From assembly GCF_001571085.1 (NCBI RefSeq), contig NZ_BCTC01000030.1, positions 1 to 64,000 of the forward strand: 64,000 bases of DNA, read 5' to 3'. The translations under genes and the position numbers were made by a program. Each line of letters begins with the position of its first letter. Within the stretch, counting starts at the first letter, position 1. Positions 43,962 through 53,230 of this stretch are shown here, piece after piece. Below the pieces are notes generated by a model, which did no database searches, had not been told where the DNA came from, and was given only the letters and a program-made list of their open reading frames with translations. Source of the DNA: Azohydromonas lata NBRC 102462. Lineage in GTDB: Bacteria > Pseudomonadota > Gammaproteobacteria > Burkholderiales > Burkholderiaceae_C.

Positions 43962-46304
43962 ATGGACATCGCCAGCAAGTTCCAACGGGGTGGCCGGGGC
44001 GGCCAGGGCGACGGTGCCGACGGCCCGTCTTCCGCCTCGCGCCGCGCCTTCATGCGCGCCGGCGCCGCTGCCGGCGGCGGGCTGCTCGTGGGCATCGCGC
44101 TGCCCGGGTGCGCCGTCAACCCGCTCAACGCCCCCAACCCGCCGCGCGACAAGAAGCCGCCCGAGGCCGCGGTGGGCCAGGCGACCACCGCGCTGTCGCA
44201 GGACGCGCCAGAGCTGGCCTACAGCGGCTTCATCCGCATCGACCGCCAGGGCACGGTGACCTTCATCGTCCACAAGGTCGAGATGGGGCAGGGCACCTTC
44301 ACCTCCATCCCCATGCTGATCGCCGAGGAGCTGGAGGTGGACCCCGCCACCGTCAAGCTGGAGCAGGCGCCGCCCAACAACAAGCTCTATGCCGATCCGC
44401 TGCTGGGCGGCCAGCTCACCGGCGGCTCCACCTCCATACGCGGCGCCTGGGAGCCGCTGCGCCGCGCCGGCGCCACGGCGCGCACCATGCTCGTCCAGGC
44501 CGCGGCCCAGACCTGGAAGGTGGACGCCAAGGAGCTGCGCGCCGTCAACGGCGTGGTCACGCACCCGGCCAGCGGGCGCACGCTGCACTACGGCGAGCTG
44601 GTCGATGCGGCGGCCAAGCTGGACGTGCCCAAGGACGTGCCGCTCAAGCCCGCCTCGGCGTTCCGGCTGATCGGCAAGCCCGTCAAGCGGCTGGACTCGG
44701 CCGACAAGGTCAACGGCCGCGCCCTGTTCGGCATAGACGCCAAGGTGCCCGGCATGGGCATCGCCACCGTGGCGGCCTGCCCCATCGTGGGCGGGCGGCT
44801 GGCGGGCATGAACGAGGCCGCCGCGCGCGCCGTGCCCGGCGTGCGCCAGGTGCTGCGCCTGGACAACGCCGTGGCCGTGGTGGGCGACCACATGTGGGCC
44901 GCCAAGCAGGGCCTGGCCAAGCTGGAGCCGACCTGGACGGGCGGCCAGTACAGCGCGCTCACCACCGCCGCCATCGTGGCCGACATGGAGGCCGCCTCGC
45001 GCGGCGACGGCGCCGTGGCCCACAACGCGGGCGACGTGCCGGCCGTGCTGGCCGAGACGCCGGCTTCCGCGGGCCTGAGCGCCATCTACCAGATGCCCTT
45101 CCTGGCCCACGCCACCATGGAGCCCATGAACTGCACCGTGGCGCTGGGCCAGGGCCGCTGCGAGCTGTGGGTGGGCACGCAGGTGCCGGTGCTGGCGCAG
45201 ACGGCCGCGGCCAAGGCCGCGGGGCTGCCGGACGAGGCGGTCGTGCTGCACAACCACTACTTGGGCGGCGGCTTCGGCCGGCGGCTGGAGGTGGACTTCA
45301 TCGTCCAGGCCGTGTCCTTCGCGCGCCAGGCCAGCGGCCCGGTGAAGTTCGTGTGGATGCGCGAGGAGGACATCCAGCACGACATGTACCGGCCCTACTA
45401 CCTGGACCGCATCGCCGCCGCGCTGGACGAGCAGGGCCGGCCCAAGGCGTGGATGCACCGCATCACGGGCTCTTCCATCATGTCGCGCTTCGCGCCGCCG
45501 CTGGTCAAGAACGGCGTGGACCCCGACGCCGTGGAGGCCGCGGCCGACATTCCCTACGACATCCCCGCGCAGCGCGTGGAGTACGTGCGCCACGAGCCGC
45601 CCATCCCCACCGCCTTCTGGCGCGGCGTGGGCGCCACGCACAACGTGTGGGTGGTGGAGAGCTTCATGGACGAGCTGGCCGTCAAGGCGCAGCGCGACCC
45701 CGTGCAGTACCGCATGGCGCTGCTCGCCAAGCAGCCGCGCTGCCGCGCCGTGCTGGAGCTGGCGGCGCAAAAGGCCGGCTGGACGCAGCCGCTGCGCGAG
45801 GCCGCAGGCGAGCGCGCGGGGCGCGGCGTGTCGGTGCAGTACGCCTTCGGCAGCTACATGGCCATGGTGGCCGAGGTGGCCGTCAACGCCGACGGTCAGG
45901 TGCGCGTGCGCCGCGTGGTGGCGGCCGTGGACTGCGGCCAGGTGGTCAACCCCGACACGGTGCAGGCGCAACTCGAAAGCGGCGTGGTGTTCGGCTTGGG
46001 CGCGGCGCTGTGGAACGAGGTGACGCTGGACCAGGGCCGGGTGCAGCAGAGCAACTTCGGCGACTACCGCGTCATGCGCATGAACGAGATGCCGCGCGTG
46101 GAGGTGTACCTCGTGCCCAGCCAGGACCAGCCCGGCGGCATCGGCGAGCCCGGCACCTCCGGCATCGCCCCGGCGCTGACCAACGCCATCTTCGCCGCCA
46201 CCGGCACGCGGCTGCGCAAGCTGCCCGTGGGCGACCAGCTCAAGCCGCCCAAGGCCGCCTCGGCCGCACCGGCCAGGGCCACCAAAACGGCGCGGGCCAA
46301 CTGA
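43962..46304 (+). CDS. Molybdopterin-binding subunit of isoquinoline 1-oxidoreductase-like enzyme (IorB-like)
   Basis: The protein has 780 residues. It begins with a twin-arginine signal ([17 protein letters not shown]), consistent with export of the folded enzyme. The aldehyde-oxidase/xanthine-dehydrogenase fold follows: [66 protein letters not shown] and, near the end, [16 protein letters not shown], containing the catalytic glutamate. The substrate may be a heterocycle or aldehyde; the name reflects the nearest characterised type. No XdhC-like maturation gene lies nearby. Confidence 0.93.
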   Translation: MDIASKFQRGGRGGQGDGADGPSSASRRAFMRAGAAAGGGLLVGIALPGCAVNPLNAPNPPRDKKPPEAAVGQATTALSQDAPELAYSGFIRIDRQGTVTFIVHKVEMGQGTFTSIPMLIAEELEVDPATVKLEQAPPNNKLYADPLLGGQLTGGSTSIRGAWEPLRRAGATARTMLVQAAAQTWKVDAKELRAVNGVVTHPASGRTLHYGELVDAAAKLDVPKDVPLKPASAFRLIGKPVKRLDSADKVNGRALFGIDAKVPGMGIATVAACPIVGGRLAGMNEAAARAVPGVRQVLRLDNAVAVVGDHMWAAKQGLAKLEPTWTGGQYSALTTAAIVADMEAASRGDGAVAHNAGDVPAVLAETPASAGLSAIYQMPFLAHATMEPMNCTVALGQGRCELWVGTQVPVLAQTAAAKAAGLPDEAVVLHNHYLGGGFGRRLEVDFIVQAVSFARQASGPVKFVWMREEDIQHDMYRPYYLDRIAAALDEQGRPKAWMHRITGSSIMSRFAPPLVKNGVDPDAVEAAADIPYDIPAQRVEYVRHEPPIPTAFWRGVGATHNVWVVESFMDELAVKAQRDPVQYRMALLAKQPRCRAVLELAAQKAGWTQPLREAAGERAGRGVSVQYAFGSYMAMVAEVAVNADGQVRVRRVVAAVDCGQVVNPDTVQAQLESGVVFGLGAALWNEVTLDQGRVQQSNFGDYRVMRMNEMPRVEVYLVPSQDQPGGIGEPGTSGIAPALTNAIFAATGTRLRKLPVGDQLKPPKAASAAPARATKTARAN

Positions 46305-46320
46305 GCCTGCCGCCCTTGAC

Positions 46321-46353
46321 GGCGCGCGCGGCGGCAAGGGCGCCGCGCGCGCC
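46321..46353. terminator. 13-bp perfect stem-loop after the iorB-like gene
   Basis: GGCGCGCGCGGCG (46321-46333) pairs exactly with CGCCGCGCGCGCC (46341-46353) around a seven-base loop. It starts 17 bases after the stop. A T-run (TTTTTG) follows only 18 bases later, so termination is likely but not canonical. Confidence 0.55.
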
Positions 46354-46492
46354 GAGATTCGTTGGCACGTTTTTGATTTCACACGTCATGGCGGCGCGGC
46401 CGGCTGCCCCATAATTTGAAGGTTCGCAGCCGCCGGATATTCAATTAATAACCGATCGGGATTGCGAAATAATAAATAACGAGGGTTGTGTT

Positions 46493-47224
46493 TTGAGGAA
46501 ATACGGAATAATTGCGGCCTGCGTGCTGGTTTTGTCGGCCTGCGGGGGCGGCTCGGGAAGTAGCGAGGAGAAATCTCTCATCACCTCTGCATCCTGGCTG
46601 GCGGGTTCATCGCTGACTTACCAGGAAACCTCCTTGGTGAGCGGCAACAATACCATCAACACTGCATATCGCTTGACCTATGGCGTGGCGGCGGCGGACG
46701 GTTCACATACCGTGACGCGCCAGGATCTGAGCGCTTCAAACACGGTCAATGGTCTGCGCTTCGGCGGGCTTGAATCCGTGAGCAACTACGATGGCCAAGG
46801 CCGGCTGCTGCGCACGACGAACCGGGTGGATGGCGGCCCGGCGACCGTTTGCCAAGACAGCTCCTCGCGGGTGTTGTTGCCCAAGCCGCTGCTGCTGGGC
46901 AGCACGTGGGCCGGCGACTGGACCTGGACCTGCGGTTCATCCCCTCCGGTCGCATCGCATCTGCGCCTTGGGCACGTGGTGGGCACGGAAACGGTGTCCG
47001 TGCCGGCCGGCACTTATGAAGCGGTCCATGTTTACGAGGAGGTTGATACCACCAGCTCCGCGATGTCCTATACCCGCCATAATGTCATGAATACCTGGTA
47101 TGACAGGGCATCGGGCATGAAAATCAAATTCGACAGCACCATCAAATATTCCAAAGGTGCGCCGTCCACGGGTTACGTGTCCCATTTCACGGACCAGCTT
47201 ACTGCCGTGCAGCGGGGCAGTTGA
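46493..47224 (+). CDS. Hypothetical lipoprotein
   Basis: The protein has 243 residues, with TTG start at 46493 after GAGGG. A lipoprotein signal is clear: VLVLSAC with the lipid-bearing Cys17, followed by GGGSGSSEE. The mature part is beta-rich, with SVSNYDGQGRLLRTTNRVDGG and PLLLGSTWAGDWTW. Two further cysteines (about 123 and 144) could form a disulfide. It stands alone and has a proper terminator just after its stop codon. I do not recognise a family. Confidence 0.75.
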   Translation: MRKYGIIAACVLVLSACGGGSGSSEEKSLITSASWLAGSSLTYQETSLVSGNNTINTAYRLTYGVAAADGSHTVTRQDLSASNTVNGLRFGGLESVSNYDGQGRLLRTTNRVDGGPATVCQDSSSRVLLPKPLLLGSTWAGDWTWTCGSSPPVASHLRLGHVVGTETVSVPAGTYEAVHVYEEVDTTSSAMSYTRHNVMNTWYDRASGMKIKFDSTIKYSKGAPSTGYVSHFTDQLTAVQRGS

Positions 47225-47229
47225 AAAAG

Positions 47230-47257
47230 CCCGACCATGTGAATGATCGGGTTTTTT
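47230..47257 (+). terminator. Rho-independent terminator of the lipoprotein gene
   Basis: CCCGA-C-CAT pairs with ATG-A-TCGGG around GTGA, then six T residues follow (47252-47257). The stem has five base pairs, one mismatch and three more pairs. Confidence 0.85.
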
Positions 47258-47409
47258 ATTCCCCGCTGAGGTTGCGGGGAGATAAAGGGGCGGCGCCTGA
47301 AAGCGACGCCACCAGAGCTTGGGTTGACCGGGACGGTGGCGGCTGGCGGGGTGGCCAGCATTAATTTTGGCCAAAGCCGGGGCCGACTTTCCGGCGCGGT
47401 CGGGCAGGC

Positions 47410-48003
47410 TCAACGCGGCGCCTCCAGGCGGCCCACGACGTCCAGCCGGCCTTGGGCGGCGCTGAGCACGATGCCCTCGGCAGAGGTCACGCCGGCCCCC
47501 GTGAGCGCCGTGATGTTGACCTGGTGCGTCACCACCACCAGCGCCCGCGGGCCGCGCCAGGCCAGCAGCCGCTCGCGGGCCGCGGCGGTTTGGGCGCGCG
47601 GGTCGCCGCGCTCGTCGAAGAAGGAGTTGAAGGCCGGCTCCTCGCGCGGTTCGCCCAGTGCCAGCAGCGCGGCCGTGTCGCGGGTGCGGCACCACTGTGA
47701 GGTCCAGACCGCGCCGACGGCCACGCGCTGCGCCCGCAGCCGCTCGCCCACGCGCCGCGCCTGCTCGCGTCCGCGCCCGCTCAGGTTGCGCTGCGTGGCG
47801 CAGTCGCCGAGCGTGAAGCCCGGCGGATCGCCCACGCCGGGTGCCTCGGCATGGCGCAGCAGCACGATGCCGCCCGCGCGCAGCGCGGCCCAGGCGGCGT
47901 CGTCCGGCGCGGCCGCGCTCCAAGCGGGCGCCGCCGCCGCGCCCGCCACCACCGCCGCCAGCACTTGCCGCCGCTGCATGCCCGCTGGTTCCGCCTCGCC
48001 CAT
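47410..48003 (-). CDS. Exported histidine phosphatase family protein
   Basis: The protein has 197 residues, ATG at 48003 with AGGAGG upstream. An N-terminal Tat- or Sec-like signal (MQRRQVLAAVVAGAAAAPAW after eight residues) precedes the phosphoglycerate-mutase-like fold: LLRHAEAPGVGD with the catalytic RH pair, SQWCRTRDTA with the second conserved arginine, and VVVTHQVNIT with the second histidine. Substrate unknown; such periplasmic members often act on phospho-sugars or lipids. It is divergent from the iron-uptake operon. Confidence 0.88.
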   Translation of the reverse strand: MGEAEPAGMQRRQVLAAVVAGAAAAPAWSAAAPDDAAWAALRAGGIVLLRHAEAPGVGDPPGFTLGDCATQRNLSGRGREQARRVGERLRAQRVAVGAVWTSQWCRTRDTAALLALGEPREEPAFNSFFDERGDPRAQTAAARERLLAWRGPRALVVVTHQVNITALTGAGVTSAEGIVLSAAQGRLDVVGRLEAPR

Positions 48004-48137
48004 GGTCCAGGCCTCCTGAGCCGTTGTCCTGCCGATGTGACCAGGGTTTCCCGGGCAAGCCGCAAGCCGAGCGCCGCTCAAACGCCTTGCCCTCGCCATG
48101 GGCTTTTTCGTGGGAAAGTTTCGTTCTAGTTTACGAT

Positions 48138-48152
48138 TGAGAACGATTCGCA
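48138..48152. promoter_or_regulatory. Fur box upstream of the iron-uptake operon
   Basis: TGAGAACGATTCGCA fits the 7-1-7 Fur consensus TGATAATNATTATCA at 11 of 14 defined positions. It lies 18 bases before the ATG at 48170 and so overlaps the likely promoter. Iron-loaded Fur would repress the following PepSY/TonB operon. Confidence 0.75.
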
Positions 48153-48169
48153 TTTGCGTATAGAAACCG

Positions 48170-48430
48170 ATGAACCAATCGAACAGGGGCGAGGTGAGGA
48201 CCAAACCGCGGTGGCGTGGCTTGGGCGGGCCCGCGTGGCGCTTGTGGGGCTGGCCGGTGGGGCTTGGGGCGTTGACGGCCTCGGGGCTGTTGTCCGCGCT
48301 GGTGTCCGAGGCGGGCGGCGATGCCTGGTCCTGGTTCGCGCTGGGCGTGCCCGTGGCCGTGATGGCCTGGTTCAGCGGGCGGCGGGCGGCGCAGCGTCAG
48401 CCGCTGCCGGCTGCCGGCGCGCGGCGCTGA
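48170..48430 (+). CDS. Small hypothetical membrane protein, first gene of the iron operon
   Basis: The gene encodes 86 residues from ATG 48170; the alternative GTG at 48194, behind AGGGGC, would give 78. Two hydrophobic segments (about residues 28-46 and 50-68) are followed by a basic end. The Fur box lies directly upstream and the PepSY gene 10 bases downstream. It is probably an accessory membrane protein of siderophore uptake; no family is recognised. Confidence 0.68.
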   Translation: MNQSNRGEVRTKPRWRGLGGPAWRLWGWPVGLGALTASGLLSALVSEAGGDAWSWFALGVPVAVMAWFSGRRAAQRQPLPAAGARR

Positions 48431-48440
48431 GGCCCGGCCC

Positions 48441-49616
48441 ATGGCGAGCACGCGTTCCCTGAAAGCCTGGTCGTGGCTGCACAAGTGGAGCAGCCTGGTG
48501 TGCACGGTGTTCATGCTGCTGCTGTGCCTCACCGGGCTGCCGCTGATCTTCCAGCACGAGATCGACCACCTCCTGGGCCACGAGATCGAGCCGCCCGCGC
48601 TGGCGCACGAGGGCCCGCCCGCCAGCCTGGACGCGGTGCTGCGCGCAGCGCAGGCGCGCTACCCGGAGCGCGTCGTCCAGTTCGCGTTCCCGGACGAGGA
48701 CGACGACAGGCTGTGGTTCGTCACCCTCACGCCCACGCCGGCGCCCACCGAGGACTTCAAGTCCATCGTCGTGGATGCGCGCACGGCCCAAGTGCTGGGC
48801 GAGCGCGTCCTCGACGAGGGCTTCATGCACGTGATGCTGCGGCTGCACGTGGACCTGTTCGCCGGGCTGCCGGGCAAGCTCTTCCTAGGCTTCATGGGGC
48901 TGCTGCTGGTGCTGGCCATCGTCAGCGGCGTGGTGCTGTACGCGCCCTTCATGCGGCGGTTGGACTTCGGCACCGTGCGGCGCGAGCGCTCGGCGCGGCT
49001 GAAGTGGCTGGACCTGCACAACCTGCTGGGCATCGTGACGCTGGTGTGGTTCACGGTGGTGGGCGCCACCGGCGTGGTCAACACGTGGGCCGAGCTGGTG
49101 ATGAAGTACTGGCAGTCGGACCAGCTCGCCGCGCTGCTGTCGCCCTACCAGGGCCAGCCGCTGGTGCCCGCGGCCGAGCGCGGCTCGCTGCAGCGCTCGC
49201 TGCAGGCGGCGCAGGACGCCGCGCCGCACACGCAACTGTCCTTCATCGCCTTCCCCGGCACCGCCTTCTCCAGCCCGCACCACAACACGTTTTTCCTGCG
49301 CGGCGACACGCCGCTCACGGCCAAGCTGCTGCAGCCGGTGCTGGTGGATGCCCGCACCGCCACCGTTACCGCGGCGCCGGAGCTGCCTTGGTATCTGGCG
49401 GCGCTGCTGCTGTCGCAGCCGCTGCACTTCGGCGACTACGCCGGGCTGCCCATGAAGGTGCTGTGGGCGCTGCTGGACCTGGCCAGCATCGTGGTGCTGG
49501 GCAGCGGGCTGTACCTGTGGCTGCAGCGGCGCCAGCCGCGCCCGCTGGCGCAGGAGGCCGGCGTGGCGCTGGCCGATGCCGCACCGCGGGCGCGCCGCGC
49601 GCAGGTGCCCCAATGA
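48441..49616 (+). CDS. PepSY-associated transmembrane protein, iron-siderophore reductase/uptake type
   Basis: The protein has 391 residues with about four membrane helices: SLVCTVFMLLLCLTGLPLIF near the start, LFLGFMGLLLVLAIVSGVVL (about 145-165), the segment near 195 (GIVTLVWFTVVGATGVV), and one near the end (ALLDLASIVVLGSGLYLWL). Histidines (HKW, HLLGHE, HVDL, HNLLG) lie next to these helices and may hold heme. This is the FoxB/PiuB-like PepSY_TM family, found beside TonB siderophore receptors where members are thought to reduce ferric siderophores. The last four bases overlap the next gene. Confidence 0.9.
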   Translation: MASTRSLKAWSWLHKWSSLVCTVFMLLLCLTGLPLIFQHEIDHLLGHEIEPPALAHEGPPASLDAVLRAAQARYPERVVQFAFPDEDDDRLWFVTLTPTPAPTEDFKSIVVDARTAQVLGERVLDEGFMHVMLRLHVDLFAGLPGKLFLGFMGLLLVLAIVSGVVLYAPFMRRLDFGTVRRERSARLKWLDLHNLLGIVTLVWFTVVGATGVVNTWAELVMKYWQSDQLAALLSPYQGQPLVPAAERGSLQRSLQAAQDAAPHTQLSFIAFPGTAFSSPHHNTFFLRGDTPLTAKLLQPVLVDARTATVTAAPELPWYLAALLLSQPLHFGDYAGLPMKVLWALLDLASIVVLGSGLYLWLQRRQPRPLAQEAGVALADAAPRARRAQVPQ

Positions 49617-49720
49617 GTCGCCCAGGCCCGCGCTGGCGCCTGGTGCTGGACTGGCTGCCCGTGGCCGTGGCGGCGGTGCTGGCCGTGGCCGTCTACGTCT
49701 TCGTCCCCGTGGCGGGCTGA
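49613..49720 (+). CDS. Very small membrane protein (35 residues)
   Basis: The ATG at 49613 overlaps the TGA of the PepSY gene (ATGA). The frame encodes 35 residues with one transmembrane helix (LPVAVAAVLAVAVYVFVPVAG). The overlap and the operon position suggest it is made. Tiny proteins of this kind often follow PepSY genes, but function is unknown. Confidence 0.68.
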   Translation: MSRPGPRWRLVLDWLPVAVAAVLAVAVYVFVPVAG

Positions 49721-49865
49721 GGCTCGCGCTGAACCCCCGAACCCCCCGAACCCATTGAGCCTCCTGAGCCCCCGTGCGTGCCGCCGGCCGCCCGGGGCGG
49801 GCCGCCGCATGGGCCGGGCCCGCCCGCTTCCTTCTTTCTCCTCACAACGCCCTGGAACACTGAGC

Positions 49866-50180
49866 ATGCGCCTTGACGAACACGATCCCCTCGACGCGGC
49901 GGCTGGCCCCAGCCTGGAGGCCCTGGTGGCCGGCACCGTGGCCCTGATGACGGCCTGGGCCGACCCCTGCCCAAACGCCCGCGTGGACACCGCCGCGCAG
50001 CGCGCGCTGCTGGCGCACAAGGTGGCGCTGAACCTGTTGCTGCTGCAACGCCACGAGGGTGCCAGCCAGGCGCTGCGCGGCGCGCTGGGCAACGCGCAGT
50101 CGCGCTGGGCGCAGCTCGCGCAAGGGCACGCGCTGCCGCCGTGCGCGCAGTCGCTGGCCGCTTCCGTGGCCCTGCACTGA
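49866..50180 (+). CDS. Small hypothetical protein in the iron operon
   Basis: The protein has 104 residues, mostly alpha-helical in character (LEALVAGTVALMTAWAD, AAQRALLAHKVALNLLLLQRH) without a signal peptide. Two cysteines lie at WADPCPN and PPCAQS. The gene starts 145 bases after the preceding one and ends 14 bases ahead of the TonB receptor gene. No family is recognised. The position between the PepSY protein and the receptor suggests a role in iron use. Confidence 0.62.
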   Translation: MRLDEHDPLDAAAGPSLEALVAGTVALMTAWADPCPNARVDTAAQRALLAHKVALNLLLLQRHEGASQALRGALGNAQSRWAQLAQGHALPPCAQSLAASVALH

Positions 50181-50194
50181 AAGGGCCGGCTGCC

Positions 50195-52372
50195 ATGGCT
50201 TCCAAAGGAACCCGGCGCATGGCGCCGCCCCGCCCGCACCTGCTGGCCCTGGCCGCGGCGCTGGCCTTGTTGGGCGGCGCGCCGCGCGCGCAGACGGCGG
50301 CTCCTCCCGCCGGCGCACCGGCCTCGCTGCCACCGGCGGGCGATGGGCGGGATGCGGCCGATGCCGCCGACACCACGTTGCCCGCCGTGCGCGCCACGGC
50401 GCGCTCCGAACGCGAAACCGCCACCTCGCCGGTGCGCGGCTACCAGGCCCGCCGCGCCGCCACCGCCACCAAGACCGACACGCTGCTGGCCGAGACGCCG
50501 CAGTCGGTGACGGTGGTTACCCGCGAACTCCTCACCGACCAGGGCGCCACCAACGTGCAGGACGCGCTCAACTACGCCGCCGGCGTGCGCTCCGACGCCT
50601 ACGGGCTGGACTCACGCACGGACTCCGTGCGCATCCGCGGCGGCGATCCCGTGGAATACCTGGACGGCCTGCGCAAGAACTTCGACTACTACACCAGCAA
50701 CGCCCGCACCGAGCCCTACACGCTGGAGCGCATCGAGGTGCTGCGCGGCCCTGCCTCCATGCTCTTTGGGCAGGGCGGCACGGGCGGCGTGGTCAACATG
50801 GTGAGCAAGCGGCCGCAGGCCGAGGCGCAGGGCGAGGTCGGCTTGCAATTGGGCAGCTGGAACCGGCGCCAGCTCCAGGCCGACCTGACGGGGCCCCTCA
50901 CCGCCGACGGCCAGTGGCTCTACCGCCTGGTGGCCGTGGCGCGCGAGGCCGGCACGCAGGTGGACCACGTGCGCGACGACCGCCGCGTGCTCGCCCCCTC
51001 GCTCACCTGGCGCCCAAGTGCCGCCACGTCGCTGACACTGCAGGCCCTGGCGCAGTCGGACCGCAGCGGCTCCACGTCGCAGTTCTTCCCGTGGTCGGGC
51101 GTGCTCACGGCCAACCCCAACGGCCGGCTGCCCACGAGCCGCTTCATCGGCGAGCCCGGCTGGGACCGCTACGACACCGACCGCCGCAGCCTGGGCTGGC
51201 TGCTGGAGCACCGTTTCGACAACGGCTGGACGCTGCGCCAGAACGCGCGCTGGACGCGCAACGACGTGGATTACCGCTCCACCTACGCCGACTCCTTCAG
51301 CCTGCCCGGCGACTGGGGCGCCGACCCGATGGGCAAGCGGGTGCTGGAGCGCTATGCCTATGCCGAAGACAACCGCACGCGGCTGCTGACGCTGGATCAG
51401 CACCTGCAAGGCCGCAGCGACGCCGTCGGCGTGCGCCACGACTGGCTCCTGGGCCTGGACCTGGCGCGCTACCGCAAGCGCGGCGAAGTGGGCTCCGCGG
51501 CCGGCGGCCTCATGGACGCCTACGCCCCCGTGTACGGCAATTTCACGCCGCCGGCGCTCAGCCCGGCGGCGCCCTCCACCCAGCGGCAGGCGGGCCTGTA
51601 CCTGCAGGACCAGATGCGGCTGGGAACGCACTGGCAGCTCACCGCCGGGCTGCGCCACGACGAGGCGCGCAACGAGACGCAGGGCGCCGGCACCGAGGCC
51701 AGCCGCGCCAACAGCAAGCGGCTGGCGCTGATGTACCTGGCCGACGGCGGCTGGTCGCCCTACCTGAGCTACAGCGAGTCCTTCCGCCCCGTGGCCAACC
51801 AGGGCAACCAGCGCTTCAAGCCGCTGCGCGGCAAGCAGTGGGAGGCCGGCGTGAAGGGCGACCTGGACGGCGGCCGCACCGTCCTCAACGCCGCCGTGTA
51901 CGACCTGCGCGAAGTGAACCAGTTGCGCCAGGACCCGGCCACCAGCCTGTATGCGCAGCTCGACGAAACGCGGGCGCGCGGCGTGGAGCTGGAGCTGAAA
52001 ACCTCGCCCGCGCGGGCCCTGGACCTGGTGGCGAACTACACCTACACGGACTTGGAGGCGCCGCTGGAGGCCGTGCCCGCGCACCAGCTCTCGGCCTGGG
52101 GGCGCTGGCGTTTCGCGTTGGGCGGGCTGCCCGGTTTTTCACTGGGCGCGGGCGTGCGGCATCTGAGCGCATTCCACGACGGCGCGGGGCCCACGGTGCC
52201 GTCCGTGACGCTGCTGGACGCCCTGCTGGCGTGGGAGGGCGCGCACTGGCGCGCGGCCCTGAACGTCAGCAACCTGACGGACAAAACTTACGTCGCCACC
52301 TGCCTGGGCCGGGGCGACTGCTGGTGGGGTACACGGCGCAATGCCGTGGCGTCGGTGAGTTACCGCTGGTGA
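50195..52372 (+). CDS. TonB-dependent siderophore receptor
   Basis: The protein has 725 residues. A signal peptide (about residues 1-35, LLALAAALALLGG) is followed by a plug domain (TLLAETPQSVTVVTRELL, LNYAAGVRSDAYG, SVRIRGGDPVEYLDG, IEVLRGPASMLFGQGGTGGVVN) and a C-terminal beta-barrel ending ...VASVSYRW with the terminal aromatic residue typical of outer-membrane proteins. There is no N-terminal signalling (STN) domain, so it does not act through a surface-signalling sigma factor. It imports a ferric siderophore using TonB energy. It is the last gene of the Fur-controlled operon. Confidence 0.96.
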   Translation: MASKGTRRMAPPRPHLLALAAALALLGGAPRAQTAAPPAGAPASLPPAGDGRDAADAADTTLPAVRATARSERETATSPVRGYQARRAATATKTDTLLAETPQSVTVVTRELLTDQGATNVQDALNYAAGVRSDAYGLDSRTDSVRIRGGDPVEYLDGLRKNFDYYTSNARTEPYTLERIEVLRGPASMLFGQGGTGGVVNMVSKRPQAEAQGEVGLQLGSWNRRQLQADLTGPLTADGQWLYRLVAVAREAGTQVDHVRDDRRVLAPSLTWRPSAATSLTLQALAQSDRSGSTSQFFPWSGVLTANPNGRLPTSRFIGEPGWDRYDTDRRSLGWLLEHRFDNGWTLRQNARWTRNDVDYRSTYADSFSLPGDWGADPMGKRVLERYAYAEDNRTRLLTLDQHLQGRSDAVGVRHDWLLGLDLARYRKRGEVGSAAGGLMDAYAPVYGNFTPPALSPAAPSTQRQAGLYLQDQMRLGTHWQLTAGLRHDEARNETQGAGTEASRANSKRLALMYLADGGWSPYLSYSESFRPVANQGNQRFKPLRGKQWEAGVKGDLDGGRTVLNAAVYDLREVNQLRQDPATSLYAQLDETRARGVELELKTSPARALDLVANYTYTDLEAPLEAVPAHQLSAWGRWRFALGGLPGFSLGAGVRHLSAFHDGAGPTVPSVTLLDALLAWEGAHWRAALNVSNLTDKTYVATCLGRGDCWWGTRRNAVASVSYRW

Positions 52373-52509
52373 GGGGCAAGGCCGGGCGGCGTTGGACGCC
52401 CGGCCGGGGACAGCGGGGGCTGCGTCGGCCTTCGGCGGCATCGCGAGAGGCCTGGCAGGCCCTCGCAGTGTTCCCCAACAGCACGGCGCGGCGCCGCCGT
52501 CCCGCGCGC

Positions 52510-53100
52510 CTACTCCACGCGCAGCGGCGCCGACAGCTCCAGCGTGCGGTGCGCGACGCGGTCGGTCACACGCGCGAGCACGCGCAGTTGCGCGCCGCGC
52601 TGCGCGGGCGTGGTGCGCAGCGTGAGCGCGGCGCTGCCCAGGGAGAAGTTGGGCGTGGCCGGGGGCTGCGTCCACAGCGAGCCGCTGCCCAGGGCCTGGC
52701 GCGAGCCGTCGGCCGCCAGCAGCGCGAACTCCACGGCCACGTCGCAGCGGCCGGCGGCGTCGGGGGCGCAGCCGCTGAGGATGACCACCGCGCCCACGCC
52801 GGCGCCCGCGGCCACGCGGTCGGTGGCCTGCAGGTCCGGCTGCGTGCCGGCGGTGGCGGCCGCGGCCCAAGCGCGGCGCAGGGCGGGCTCATCCGGCGTG
52901 AGCAGCAGGTGGGCGGTGAAGGCGGCGTTGGCGCGCAGCGAGTCGCCGGGCACGGCCGGCGCGTCGGCCGGTGCGGCCAGGGGGCTGCGCACGGTGGTGG
53001 CGGCCATGAAGAGCGCGGCCGCAGCCAGGCCCAGCGCCAGCGCGCCCAAGCGCAAGGGGGAGCGGGCTTCTTCTTTTGGGCGGGTCGTGGGCGTGTGCAT
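52510..53100 (-). CDS. Hypothetical membrane-anchored periplasmic protein
   Basis: The protein has 196 residues. The N-terminal region has one hydrophobic helix (LGALALGLAAAALFMAATTV, about 18-37) and the rest appears periplasmic, with a cysteine pair (SGCAPDAAGRCDVAV) and beta-type segments (SLWTQPPATPNFSLGSAALTLR). I do not recognise a family. It is on the strand opposite to the TonB receptor and ends in a 130-base gap from the efflux gene. GC-rich codon use agrees with the host. Confidence 0.6.
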   Translation of the reverse strand: MHTPTTRPKEEARSPLRLGALALGLAAAALFMAATTVRSPLAAPADAPAVPGDSLRANAAFTAHLLLTPDEPALRRAWAAAATAGTQPDLQATDRVAAGAGVGAVVILSGCAPDAAGRCDVAVEFALLAADGSRQALGSGSLWTQPPATPNFSLGSAALTLRTTPAQRGAQLRVLARVTDRVAHRTLELSAPLRVE

Positions 53101-53230
53101 GGCGCCATCCTCCTGGTCAGCGCGGAGCTTGCCGCAAGCGCCGGTGCCACTGCGTCTTCGTGGGGGTGGGATTTCCCCCTGGGTGGGCCTGGGGGTGCGG
53201 GGCGGGGCCTGTCCTGCCTGGGCCCGTCGT

